Source: Glycomyces amatae (lineage in GTDB: Bacteria; Actinomycetota; Actinomycetes; Mycobacteriales; Micromonosporaceae). Taken from it: DNA of 64,000 nucleotides. How positions within the stretch are numbered: position 1 is the stretch's first letter; each line of letters begins with the position of its first letter. The position numbers and the translations under genes are program-made. The notes under the pieces were generated by a model. That model did not search any database. It saw only the letters and a list, made by a program, of their open reading frames with translations, and had not been told where the DNA came from. The stretch covers positions 107,815 through 171,814 of the forward strand of contig NZ_JAJLQZ010000012.1 in NCBI RefSeq assembly GCF_020991375.1, given 5' to 3'. Shown piece after piece: positions 26,451-36,668 of this stretch.

Positions 26451-28282
26451 TAGAACTCCTCATTCCTGTACGGAGAAACGGAACCATCGGATGTGGGGAT
26501 CTGCGGACCGGCGTCCGCGCGCTGCTGGCCCTGCTGGAACGCCCGCATCAGGCCCGGGTCGTGGCCGGCCTCCGCACCGCGGGCGCCCGACTGCGGGGCG
26601 TCCCGCAGCTGCGGGGCCAGGTGCGTCTGCTTGTTGCGCTTCGGCAGCGCCGGACGTCCGTCCGGCTCGAAGGCGTGCGCGCCGCCGGAACCGTTCATGC
26701 GGTCCTCCGGGAAATCGGTCACGACCTGGAGCTCAGCCGTCACCGGCAGGGCACCGGTGTCGACGCTCGGAGAGCCGCTGGCAGGGGCGTACGAGGGCGC
26801 GTACGCCGTGGCGTCCATACGGGGCGGAGGGGCGGGGGCGCTGTAGTGGCCGGTGCCGGCCGTCGGGAGGGGGCGCAGCTGCACCGACGGCAGCTGCGGC
26901 GGGGTCGCCGCGCCCGGCTGGCGGACCGGCATCTGCTGCGGGGCCGCCGGGATCTCGCGCGGCGCGGCCTTCGGCGCGGGCGTGTCGTCGCCCAGGAGCT
27001 CCTCGGGCACGACCAGGACCGCCTGGGTGCCGCCGAAGATGTTGGACTGCAACTGGACCGTCAGCTCGTGGCGGTGCGCCAGCGAGGAGACGACGTACAG
27101 GCCGATGCGGCCGTCGGCCAGGAGCTCGTCCAGGTCGACCTGGTCGGGCGTGGCCAGCATCTTGTTGAACCGGTCGCGCTCGTGCGGCTCCATGCCCAGG
27201 CCGCGGTCCTCGACCTCGACCGCCAGGCCCGTGCGGACCCGGGCGACCCGGATGAGCACCTGCGTGTTCGGGGCCGAGAACGTCGTCGCGTTCTCGACCA
27301 GCTCGGCGACCAGGTGGATGATGTCGGCGACCGCGTGGCCCTTGAGGGTGCCGTCGATGGGGCGCACCAGCTTCACGCGGGCGTACTGCTCCACCTCCGC
27401 CACGGCGCTGCGCAGCGCCTCGTAGACGTTGACCGGGCGCGACCACTGCCGGTGCGAGGTCGCGCCGCCCAGGACCGCGAGGTTCTCCGCGTGGCGGCGG
27501 ATCCGCGTGGCCAGGTGGTCGACCGAGAACAGGCCCTTGAGCAGGTCGGGGTCCTCGACCTGGTTCTCCAGCTCGTCGAGCTGCTCGATCTCCCGGTGCA
27601 CCAGCGATTGCAGGCGGCGGGCCAGGTTCACGAAGATGCCCACGCGGGAGTTGACGTTGACCGCGTCGATCGGGCCCGAGGTGATCATCGGGGCCGCGGG
27701 GGCGGCGACGGGGGCGGCCTGCGGGGCGGGCGGGCGCACGCCGCGGGCGGCGACCGCCTCGGCGGCCGCACGCAGGTGCCGGGCCTCCGCTGCGAGCAGG
27801 CGCAGGGCCTCGTCGGTGGTCGGGGCGCTCGCGCCGGGGTTGGGGAGCGGCACGGACCAGCGCTGGTCGGCGGGGAGGTGCCGCTGGAGGTCGTCGAGGA
27901 CCTGCCAGACCTTGTAGTGGGTCTCCACCGTAGACCTGCGGACCACCGTGACGCGGCGGTTGAGCTGGGCGTCCGTCTTCGAGGCCGAAGCGGCCGCGAG
28001 GTAGGCGACCAGGGCCGCCAGGACCGCGGCGGAGCCGAGCACGGCGGGGGTCATCCACCCGGGTCGGTCGACCGGGGCCTGGAGCAGGTAGACCGCCACG
28101 CCTGCGCCGATGACGACGGCCGCGCCGAGGGGCAGCAGCGCCGCGCGCAGGAGGCGGGACTTGAGATCGGCCGGGGCGCCGGAGTCCTCAGCGGCGCTGG
28201 AGCCGGAGGGGTGGGGCGCTGGCCCGGAGGGTTGGAAAGTATGAGTTGTGGACCGAGGTGTTTCGGGCATCGCCATCCTCAC
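26450..28282 (-). CDS. cvnA: Conservon sensor histidine kinase-like protein CvnA
   Basis: 610 residues. Cytoplasmic N-terminus, two membrane helices (about 45-68 and 78-98) and a short extracytoplasmic loop. A helical linker follows, with a dimerisation segment around SLVHREIEQLDELENQ (227-242). The HATPase has N-box LVAELVENATTFSAPN (324-339) and G1 VEDRGLGM (357-364). A Pro/Ala-rich C-terminal tail follows (about 450-600). First gene of the conservon. Family kinases may signal through the CvnB-D complex rather than a response regulator; none is encoded nearby. Confidence 0.92.
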   Translation of the reverse strand: MRMAMPETPRSTTHTFQPSGPAPHPSGSSAAEDSGAPADLKSRLLRAALLPLGAAVVIGAGVAVYLLQAPVDRPGWMTPAVLGSAAVLAALVAYLAAASASKTDAQLNRRVTVVRRSTVETHYKVWQVLDDLQRHLPADQRWSVPLPNPGASAPTTDEALRLLAAEARHLRAAAEAVAARGVRPPAPQAAPVAAPAAPMITSGPIDAVNVNSRVGIFVNLARRLQSLVHREIEQLDELENQVEDPDLLKGLFSVDHLATRIRRHAENLAVLGGATSHRQWSRPVNVYEALRSAVAEVEQYARVKLVRPIDGTLKGHAVADIIHLVAELVENATTFSAPNTQVLIRVARVRTGLAVEVEDRGLGMEPHERDRFNKMLATPDQVDLDELLADGRIGLYVVSSLAHRHELTVQLQSNIFGGTQAVLVVPEELLGDDTPAPKAAPREIPAAPQQMPVRQPGAATPPQLPSVQLRPLPTAGTGHYSAPAPPPRMDATAYAPSYAPASGSPSVDTGALPVTAELQVVTDFPEDRMNGSGGAHAFEPDGRPALPKRNKQTHLAPQLRDAPQSGARGAEAGHDPGLMRAFQQGQQRADAGPQIPTSDGSVSPYRNEEF

Positions 28283-28639
28283 GACACTGGCCTATCGGCT
28301 TCCGCGATACCGGGAAGTGACAAAGTCGTTGCAGCAGAAGGGAATGCCTTGTCCCCACCGGCTGTTTCGACAGAATGGTATCAGCGCTCAGTTCTCTGGA
28401 TAGCATGGCTGCCCTGTCCAGTCAACCTGGAGATGCAATCGGACGGTGACGCGAAACAGGCCGTTCACAGGCCCGTCACAGCAGGTCAGCGAGCTCGTGG
28501 ACACGAGACGCGGAGAGTCCCGGGGGACGGAGGATTCATCACCCGATCGGGAGGAGCGTCGGGATTGCGAGGAACGACACTTCAGGACCGGACGGCGCCG
28601 CTCCGTCCGATCCCATTGCCGGGCAATTCGTTTCCGCGC
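28283..28639. other. Intergenic region upstream of the conservon
   Basis: 357 bp between cvnA and tRNA-Leu. It should hold the conservon promoter, but no confident -35/-10 pair stands out. The GC is slightly lower than in the flanking genes. I see no coding gene. Confidence 0.4.
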
Positions 28640-28725
28640 TGGTGCCCGAGACGGGACTTGAACCCGCAAGTCTCCCGACGGCCGGTTTTAAGCCGACTGT
28701 GTCTACCAGATTCCACCACTCGGGC
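28640..28725 (-). tRNA. bldA: tRNA-Leu(TAA), bldA type
   Basis: 86-nt class II tRNA with long variable arm and genomically encoded CCA (28640-28642). Acceptor GCCCGAG/CTCGGGC; anticodon stem GTCGG/CCGGC with loop CTTAAAA (anticodon TAA); T-arm GCGGG-TTCAAGT-CCCGT. It reads UUA, the rare leucine codon of high-GC actinomycetes. In Streptomyces this gene is bldA, which gates translation of TTA-containing developmental genes. Whether it has that role here cannot be shown from the window. Confidence 0.93.
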
Positions 28726-29304
28726 CCGTATGCTGCCACGCTAGCGGGATTTCCGCCGGCGTGGTCACCCCGATTTCCCCGCGGAGGCCCCCGCACCTCC
28801 CGAGACTCCGAAGTGTCAGCTTCCCGACACAAGCCTGATTCCAAAAAGGATCTTGCCCGAAGCAGGTCACTCCATCGAGGACCGGAGGGGCGAATGAGGA
28901 ATCATGCGGCACTCGAGGTGATTGAGACGCTCAGATATGTCCGTTTTGAAGGTTGATGTAGTGATTTGAGTAGGGTTGACAGGCTCAGTTTGCAGCCGAG
29001 GTCAGGAAAGGTCAGGGCGGCGGCGACAAAGAGGCGGGGAGATCCCCTCACTGTTCTTCGACTTTGCGGATCGCCTTGGTGGAGGCGCTTGAATCAGCGA
29101 CACGGAAGGGTGGTCGACTTCCCCTGTCCGACCGCGGGATCCGAGTGCGTTTGGCGAGGCTGCGCCGCCGATAAAGATCCACTATGCCGCAACTTTCACC
29201 CTTTCGAGTGATGCCAATCCCCCCAATAAGTGTCATCATTGTCTTATCGCACCAGCGATCACAATCAGCACCAGAACCGGATAACTCCCCAGGGGGTGAG
29301 CAAG
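28726..29304. other. Gene-free region between tRNA-Leu and the DUF222 gene
   Basis: 579 bp without a convincing gene. It contains a TTGACA at 28976-28981 and AT-richer sequence towards 29180-29300, the probable promoter zone of the DUF222 gene. AGGGGGTGAG before 29305 is its ribosome binding site. The lower GC hints at an insertion or relic region. Confidence 0.4.
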
Positions 29305-31167
29305 ATGAAGGCCTTCACCGAATCAGATCGGAACACTCAGGCCGAGGCCATCCGCTCGGCCCTTGATTCTGCTGCTTCGGCGATCAACGCCCATCACGCC
29401 CAGGTGCTTTCCACAGTCATTGCGATGAAAGAACGGAACCTCCACCGCTCGGCCTTCGGGTTCTCCGCGCTGCGGGATCTGCTGCTGTCCCAGTTCGACT
29501 TCACGTTCAACACCGCCGGAGCGATCGCCGCGATCGCCCGCCTCTCGGGCAAGTTCCGGATCCTCACCGAGGCTGCTACATCAGGCCGGGCGCGGATCGA
29601 TCAGGTCGCCTACGCGGTCCGGCAGCTGGACCAGACCCCGGCGATGCGCCTGTTCGCCCGCACCCCCTTCCGGGCGCCCGTGCCCTCCCCTTTCGATGAC
29701 GCGGTCCTCTGCGCGACGCCTGAGGCGATGGTGGCCCAGTACTGCCAGCACGCTTCCTTCGCCGACCTTCAGCGGCACCTCGAGGGGCTGTGGGCGACCA
29801 TCGCCGCAGAATCGGAACTGCTGGATGCGCTCGGCGAGCAGTCCCTCCAGCGCCTCGACCTGGTCGAGACCGGCAACGGCATGTGGCACCTCGAAGCCGA
29901 GTTGACCGAGACCACCGGCAGGCTCCTCGACAAGTATTTGAAGACCGCCTGCCCGCCGCCCCGCCAGGACGAGACCGACACTGACGGGGTGCTGCCGCCG
30001 CAGGCGAACCGCCACGCCGAAGCCCTGCACCAGCTCCTCGCGGGCTATGGGTCCTCGCCCGAGGCCGCCACCCGGCACGGACACACCGCGACCCTGAACC
30101 TGACCGTGGACATCGCGACCTTGCGCGGGGAGGACACCGGGCGGGTGCCCCTGCTGGACGGCGACCCGATCTCCCTCGCCCAGGCCCGGCTCCTGGCCTG
30201 CGAAGCCCTGACCATCCCGAGCGTGTTCGACTACGAGTCCGGCGAAGCGGTCGAACTCGGCCGCGCCCTACGCCTCCCGAATGTGGCCCTGCGGCGCAAG
30301 CTCGAACTCGAACAGCCCGCAGGGTGTGTTTGGCACGGCTGCTCCCGGCCCGTCGCCTGGACCGAAGCCCACCACATCGTGCACTGGGCCGACGGCGGCG
30401 AGACCACGGCCGCGAACCTGATCCTGGTGTGCCGGTTCCACCACGGCCGCCTCCACACCCTCGGCTGGACCGTCACCAAGACCGGCCCGGGTACGGCGGT
30501 CATCACCCACCACGACCACCAGAGCGACAACAGCGAAAGCGACACCACCGGGTGCGGGTGCGCGGACTGGCGCACCGACGCCGACATGGACACCGAGCAT
30601 CAGAATTCGGGCTGGGATCTGTTCCCCACCGGCCTCTACCGGACCGAATGGTCCCAGACCCTCACACCCGACCTCGACGGCCACGCCGCCATCATCGAAA
30701 GCGAACGCGCCCGGACCGCCATGCGCGAAGCCCGCGCCAAAGCACGAGCACGCTTCACCACCAGGACCACCAACAGCGCCGACACCACCGGCAGCAGTGC
30801 CGACCGCAGCGATCACAGTGAGCAGGCCCCGGCCGCCACGCCGACGCCTCCGGCCGCACCGACAGCCGAATCCGAAGCATCATCACCAAAAGCGCCCGCC
30901 CTCGCGGGAACCGCCACCACGGCCAGGCCGGTCAGGCCAGTGGTCCCGATCGGGCCCATCGACTACGGCGAACCACCCTTCTTACCCCGCCCCAGCAGGC
31001 GACTGCTGGGGGACGCGAGGCCCACCGCACCACACGCACGGCCCGCAGCCCGAACCCCCACGGGGCCGGGCCCCTCAGCATGTCCAAGGGCGGAAAACCA
31101 CCGACTCACTCCCACCCCTCCGTCACTGCCCACGCTGAGAGCGCCCCTCCACCGCTACCCGCGCTGA
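29305..31167 (+). CDS. DUF222/13E12-type protein with HNH nuclease domain
   Basis: 620 residues. DUF222 region about 20-310 (ALRDLLLSQFDFTFNTAGAIAAIARLSGK), then an HNH endonuclease domain at about 335-395: CVWHGCSRP, EAHHIVHWADGGETTAANLILVCRFHHGRLH. Pro/Ala/Thr-rich low-complexity tail from about 520. This is the 13E12 repeat family, abundant and often mobile in actinobacteria; its function is unknown, though it is thought to be nuclease-related. The 3' end runs into short decayed repeats, so the last part of the reading frame may not be ancestral. Confidence 0.88.
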   Translation: MKAFTESDRNTQAEAIRSALDSAASAINAHHAQVLSTVIAMKERNLHRSAFGFSALRDLLLSQFDFTFNTAGAIAAIARLSGKFRILTEAATSGRARIDQVAYAVRQLDQTPAMRLFARTPFRAPVPSPFDDAVLCATPEAMVAQYCQHASFADLQRHLEGLWATIAAESELLDALGEQSLQRLDLVETGNGMWHLEAELTETTGRLLDKYLKTACPPPRQDETDTDGVLPPQANRHAEALHQLLAGYGSSPEAATRHGHTATLNLTVDIATLRGEDTGRVPLLDGDPISLAQARLLACEALTIPSVFDYESGEAVELGRALRLPNVALRRKLELEQPAGCVWHGCSRPVAWTEAHHIVHWADGGETTAANLILVCRFHHGRLHTLGWTVTKTGPGTAVITHHDHQSDNSESDTTGCGCADWRTDADMDTEHQNSGWDLFPTGLYRTEWSQTLTPDLDGHAAIIESERARTAMREARAKARARFTTRTTNSADTTGSSADRSDHSEQAPAATPTPPAAPTAESEASSPKAPALAGTATTARPVRPVVPIGPIDYGEPPFLPRPSRRLLGDARPTAPHARPAARTPTGPGPSACPRAENHRLTPTPPSLPTLRAPLHRYPR

Positions 31168-31186
31168 GAGCGACCCTCCACCGCCT
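31131..31186. repeat. Short direct repeat at the end of the DUF222 gene
   Basis: Two 24-bp near-copies (31131-31154 and 31163-31186) sharing CGCTGAGAGCG and CCCTCCACCGC, 32 bp apart. They span the stop codon of the DUF222 gene. Confidence 0.6.
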
Positions 31187-31357
31187 CAAAGCCGCAGAGC
31201 CCACCCGGAGCAGCAGCTGCCTCGTTGTCGCCGACCGCTCTCACCGCAAACATCCCCCGGCCCGGGGTCGCAGGACCCACCCCGAGAAAGACCACCCCTC
31301 CGTCGCCGACCGCCCTGACCGCACGACATCACCACCCCGAAGCTGAAATCCCTGCCT

Positions 31358-31456
31358 CGTGCACGATCATTCCCTTGTCACTGCCCGCCCTGACCTCGCG
31401 CCATCGCTACCCCAAGGCCGAGGCCCCATCCCGTGCGCGATCATCCCCTTGTCACT
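31358..31456. repeat. 25-bp direct repeat pair, 74 bp apart
   Basis: 31358-31382 and 31432-31456 are identical except for two bases (CGTGC-CGATCAT-CCCTTGTCACT pattern). Together with the repeat at 31131 they make the 31168-31543 gap a decayed repeat zone without a recognisable gene. Confidence 0.65.
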
Positions 31457-31543
31457 CCCTGTCACGGCGAGGTCGCTCGGTCGCGATGGCGGCCGCGAGA
31501 TGACGTGAAGCGCTCACAGTCGGGCACCTATGCTGAGCGGGCG

Positions 31544-32032
31544 ATGACCGAACAACCGCTCCTCTTTCTCGATGTCGACGGGACCGTGATCCCTTTCAGC
31601 CGACGACACGGAAACGGCTCGGCGGCGGCCGCTACTGAGCCGTACCTCGCTGGGATCGATGCCGAGCTGGGTCATCGGCTGGCCGCACTCCCGTGTGAAC
31701 TGGTCTGGGCCACCACTTGGGAAGACGACGCCAACACCGACGTGGCGCCCCGGCTGGGGCTGCCTCCGTTGCCGGTGGTGCGCTGGCCGGAACCATCAAG
31801 CGAAGACCGGCTCGAAGACCGGTGGTTCAACCTGCATTGGAAGACGCGCACACTGGTCGCTTGGACCGATGGACGTCCATTCGCCTGGCTCGACGATGAG
31901 ATCACCGGCGCCGACATCGATTGGGTCGCCGCCCGTCACCGCGGCCGCGCACTGCTCCACCCCGTCGACGCCTCGCAGGGCATCACTCATCGCGACTTCG
32001 ACGCCCTCGACCTCTGGCTCCGCGGAGCGTGA
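31544..32032 (+). CDS. HAD-like hydrolase domain protein
   Basis: 162 residues. HAD motif I LFLDVDGT (Asp10, Asp12), motif II region ELVWATTWED, and a late acidic motif WLDDEITGADIDW. It resembles the HAD domain found in actinobacterial 'Swiss Army Knife' RNA-repair proteins, usually as a stand-alone phosphatase-like protein. TATGCT lies 9 nt upstream of the ATG. Substrate unknown. Confidence 0.75.
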   Translation: MTEQPLLFLDVDGTVIPFSRRHGNGSAAAATEPYLAGIDAELGHRLAALPCELVWATTWEDDANTDVAPRLGLPPLPVVRWPEPSSEDRLEDRWFNLHWKTRTLVAWTDGRPFAWLDDEITGADIDWVAARHRGRALLHPVDASQGITHRDFDALDLWLRGA

Positions 32033-32654
32033 AACAGGCTCCTCGCCGCCGTCCTGACTCTGACCGTCCTCGGACCGGGCGGCCGGGGAGCTCGGTTCCG
32101 GCTCTCGCCGACTCGACCCCGCTATCACCCTGGCCCGCTGGAGGCGATCGGCGCGAGGCGCCGACGCCGCTGCGCGACCTCGCCCCCTACCTGGACCAGT
32201 GGACATGCGTCTTACGGGGTCCCGCCGCGGCCGCAGAACCGCTGTCCCTGATGCAGTACTCGAGGTTCCCCCCGACCACGATTTCCGCCGGTCGGACGCC
32301 ACCCTCGATAACCGGTTCGTCAATGACCCCGCCGAGCCCGCAGCGGCAGCGTGCTCAGCGGTGCGGTCGGCCAGGCGGCCACCGATACGGCGGTGAGCCC
32401 AGCTGCTCGAGATCTAGGACGGCATCCACCGGCTCGGTGATGGGGCCAGTGACCGGACGGTCCTGATCGTCGACGGCAGTCGCGATCCATACCCGGCCGA
32501 TAGGCTGTGCCCCAAAATATCAGGCCCCAAAGAGTACTAATAACGCAAATTAATCGATCGATTCGAGGAGGGTGCGATCTTCTCTCGAACGGTATACTTG
32601 CGCTTACGGATGTCACTGATTCCGAGGTCGGCGACCCTGCGGCGAGGAGTTGCA
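32033..32654. other. Gene-poor relic region
   Basis: 622 bp with no convincing gene. A short plus-strand stretch near 32457-32475 encodes TVLIVDGS, resembling the IVDGT motif of the IS5-type transposase at 60360, but is too short to call. An AT-rich segment (about 32510-32600) probably contains the promoter of the following small gene. Confidence 0.4.
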
Positions 32655-32918
32655 ATGGTTTACGGTCAGGACGGGTTTCCCCCCATTTTCGAGGACCCGC
32701 AGGCGTTCGTGCGCCAATTCAAAAAGCGCGTTCCGGCGGAGCAGGGCCGAGAGCAGGAGACACCGCAGCTACAGACGGATGTGAAGGTCCACATTAATGC
32801 GGAGGGCAACGAAGTCCACGTGACCGTCAAGATGGACGGCGATGCTTCCCGAGTGCAGCTGATCGAGGACGATGAGGTGTGGGGTTGCATCGACGAGAGA
32901 GACGACCCCTTCGCATAA
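32655..32918 (+). CDS. Hypothetical 87-residue protein
   Basis: Starts MVYGQDGFPPIFEDPQAF with GAGGAG ribosome binding site 7 nt upstream. Acidic, soluble, no signal peptide; central alternating segment NEVHVTVKMDGDASRVQLIEDD looks like a beta hairpin. No family recognised. Isolated in a gene-poor stretch. Confidence 0.55.
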   Translation: MVYGQDGFPPIFEDPQAFVRQFKKRVPAEQGREQETPQLQTDVKVHINAEGNEVHVTVKMDGDASRVQLIEDDEVWGCIDERDDPFA

Positions 32919-32966
32919 GCAGACGATCCGCGCCCGGGTCCTTGCCACCATGATCCGACCGGCCCT

Positions 32967-33431
32967 TCAGGCGAGGTCGCGCAGGGCCGCGACGGCCCGG
33001 TCGTCGCCCTGGTAGTCCAGGTCGTCGAGGAACACGGCGAGCGCGGTACCGCCGCCGTCGACGGTCTTCCGGAGTTCGCGCCAGGTCGCCAGGTTCGGGT
33101 GCTCGTAGGCCGTGCAGGCCTCGGCCGGGGCGAGGAGGCGGATCGCGCGGGCCAGCGTCTCGGCGTCGAGGCGGTAGGAGGCCGGGCCGGCCCGGTGGCC
33201 GAGGACGGTCGCCATCGCCACCGCCGGGAGCGGGTGCACGCCGATGTTGGTGCGGGCGAAGCGGACGCGGTCCTCCGCGTCGACCGTCGCGAACCCGTAG
33301 GCGGCCGGGAGCCGCCAGTCGGGGAGGGCGGCGATGAGCCGTTCCCTCGCGGTGGTGATCTTCTCGACGGTCTCCCAGGTGTCGCCGAGTTCGGCGAGGA
33401 GGGCGGTCACGGTCGCGTCGGTCGCAGTCAT
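32967..33431 (-). CDS. Hypothetical 154-residue protein
   Basis: Soluble protein MTATDATVTALLAELG with RERLIAALPDWRLPAAYGFATVD, a YRLDAETLARAIRLLAPAEAC helix and an acidic C-terminus (FLDDLDYQGDD). I do not recognise a family. It sits beyond the terminator of the opp operon in the same direction. Confidence 0.65.
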   Translation of the reverse strand: MTATDATVTALLAELGDTWETVEKITTARERLIAALPDWRLPAAYGFATVDAEDRVRFARTNIGVHPLPAVAMATVLGHRAGPASYRLDAETLARAIRLLAPAEACTAYEHPNLATWRELRKTVDGGGTALAVFLDDLDYQGDDRAVAALRDLA

Positions 33432-33521
33432 CCCGGCAGTCTCGCACCGCCCCCGGTGGGAGGCAAGCGGGTTCCAGTCGGGTGGGACGTCCGGGTCGAA
33501 GGCGGCCGCCCGGGCGAAGCG

Positions 33522-33552
33522 AAGCCCCCGGTCGGCGTGCGACCGGGGGCTT
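33522..33552 (-). terminator. Terminator of the opp operon
   Basis: Perfect 13-bp stem (AAGCCCCCGGTCG and complement) with 5-nt loop, 14 bp after the oppF stop. Confidence 0.85.
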
Positions 33553-33565
33553 GCGTCTTCTGCGG

Positions 33566-34605
<1,040 letters not shown>

Positions 34606-34609
<4 letters not shown>

Positions 34610-35751
34610 TTGTCGTCCTCCTCAGTGTTCACGACGGCCTCGGCCTCGGAGGCCTCGATCTCCGCCTCGACGGACAGGTCGGTGGCGTCGGCGGCGAACA
34701 CGTCGTCGGGCGCCTTGCCTTCGAGCTGCTCCTGGAAGTGGCAGGCCGCCACGTGTCCGGAGCCGTTGATCGGCAGCAGGGCCGGCTCCACCTCGGCGCA
34801 GATGTCCTGGCTCATGGGGCAGCGCGGCCGGAACGGGCAGCCCGGCGGCAGGTTCAGCATCGACGGCGGCGTGCCGTGGACGGGGGTGAGGCGGTGGCCC
34901 CGGTCCTCGTCCATGCGCGGGAGCGAGCCGATCAGGCCCAGCGTGTAGGGCATGCGCGGCTCGTAGAAGATCTCGTCCACACTGCCCTGCTCGACGGGGC
35001 GCCCGGCGTACATGACCAGGACCTCGTCGGTGTGCCCGGCGATGACGCCCAGGTCGTGGGTGATGAGGATGAGCGCCGCGTTGACCTCTTCGCGGGCCTT
35101 CTCCAGGGCCTCGAGGACCTGGGCCTGGACGGTCACGTCGAGGGCCGTGGTGGGCTCGTCGGCGATGATCACGTCCGGGTTGTTCGCCATGGCGATGGCG
35201 ATGACCACGCGCTGGCGCATGCCGCCGGAGAGCTCGTGCGGGTAGGCGTCCACCCGCTGCTGCGGGTTGGGGATGCCGACCGAGTCGAGCAGGTCGATGC
35301 AGCGCTTGCGGGCCTCGGCCTTGTTCACGTCCGGGTAGTGGACGCGGATGGCCTCGGCCAGCTGGTAGCCGACCGTGTAGACCGGGTTGAGGCTGGTCAG
35401 CGGGTCCTGGAAGATCATGGAGATCTTCTTGCCGCGGATCTTGGAGAGCTCGGGGTCGCCGAGGCCGAGGAGCTCCTCGCCCTCGAACTTCGCCGAGCCG
35501 GTGATCTGGGCGGTCTTGGGCAGCAGGCCCATGACCGCCATCGAGGTGACCGACTTGCCCGAGCCCGACTCGCCGACGATGCCGAGGCTCTGGCCCCGGC
35601 GCAGCTCGTAGGACACGCCGCGGACGGCGTGGACGAGGCCGTCCTCGGTCGGGAAGGACACGTTGAGGTCCTCGACCTGGAGGACGACGTCGCCCTTGGC
35701 GCCGACGGCGCGGTTCTTGCCGTTCCCGGCGCTGACTGAGATGTTCGACAT
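34606..35751 (-). CDS. oppD: Oligopeptide ABC transporter ATPase OppD
   Basis: 381 residues. Walker A GESGSGKS, signature LSGGMRQR, Walker B VIIADEPTTALD, H-loop ITHDLG, and the C-terminal CPFRPRCPMSQDIC cysteine motif. An acidic tail (about 345-381) follows that is longer than usual. Second ATPase of the peptide importer; 2 bp after oppC. Confidence 0.92.
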
Positions 35752-35753
35752 CG

Positions 35754-36668
35754 CTATCGCCTCACCATCGTCTGTCGCGGGTCCATCGCGTCGCGCAGGC
35801 CGTCACCGATGAAGTTGATGGTCAGCGCGATCAGGATGATCATGACACCCGGGATGTAGAACAGGTACCAGTGCTCGTTGAACGCGGAGGCTCCCGCCGC
35901 GTCGATGAGCAGGCCCAGTGACGTGTCGGGGCTCTGGATGCCGAGGCCGAGGAACGACAGGGTCGTCTCGGACAGGATCGCGAACGCGATCTGGAGCGTC
36001 ACCGAGACGATGATGACGCTCATCGTGTTCGGGATGAGGTGCTTGACGATGATGTGCCAGTCGGAGCCGCCGGCCGAGCGGGCGGCCTCGATGAACTCCT
36101 TCTCGCGCAGGGACAGCACCTCGGCGCGGACGGCGCGGGCGATCGAGGTCCAGCCGAAGACGGCCAGGATGATCGCCATGTGGTACCAGCGGACGCTGGT
36201 GTCGATCGCGCCGGCGAGCGCGCCGGTGATGACCAGGAACGGGATCACGAACATGATGTCGAGGAAGCGCATGAGCACCGCGTCGACCCAGCCGCGGTAG
36301 AACCCGGCGATGGCGCCGTAGAGCGCGCCGATCACGGTCGAGCCGATGGCGACGACGAGCGCGACGTTCAGCGACTGCTTGGTCGCCTGCATCATGGCGC
36401 CGAGCATGTCGCGCCCGGCCTTGTCGGTGCCGAACGGGTGGTCCATGCTCGGGGCGGCCCACGAGGGGATCTCCGAGTGGATCTTGTAGTCCCACTTCCA
36501 CAGGAAGGGGCCGACATAGGCGAACAGCACGATGAGCAGGAAGATGACCATGCTGATCACGGCGGCGCGGTGGCGGAAGAAGCGGCGGAACACCATCTCC
36601 CACTGGCCGCGTTCCTTGGTGGAGAGGGCCTCGGATTCGAGGCGGTCGGAGGCAGCTGTGTTACTCAA
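35754..36668 (-). CDS. oppC: Oligopeptide ABC transporter permease OppC
   Basis: 304-residue permease with an N-terminal helix after RRFFRHRAAVISMVIFLLIV and five more. The EAA loop EFIEAARSAGGSDWHIIVKHLIPN contacts the ATPases. Ends FIGDGLRDAMDPR, typical of OppC/DppC. Overlaps oppB by 8 bp. Confidence 0.93.
   Translation of the reverse strand: MSNTAASDRLESEALSTKERGQWEMVFRRFFRHRAAVISMVIFLLIVLFAYVGPFLWKWDYKIHSEIPSWAAPSMDHPFGTDKAGRDMLGAMMQATKQSLNVALVVAIGSTVIGALYGAIAGFYRGWVDAVLMRFLDIMFVIPFLVITGALAGAIDTSVRWYHMAIILAVFGWTSIARAVRAEVLSLREKEFIEAARSAGGSDWHIIVKHLIPNTMSVIIVSVTLQIAFAILSETTLSFLGLGIQSPDTSLGLLIDAAGASAFNEHWYLFYIPGVMIILIALTINFIGDGLRDAMDPRQTMVRR

Noticed and set aside
31131..31456. CRISPR array
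   Set aside because: Only two pairs of short imperfect repeats with irregular spacing and no cas genes; better explained as decayed repeats.
32457..32520. Transposase fragment suggested by TVLIVDGS
   Set aside because: Eight residues similar to the IVDGT motif of the IS5 remnant are too few, and no inverted repeats or further transposase sequence surround it.
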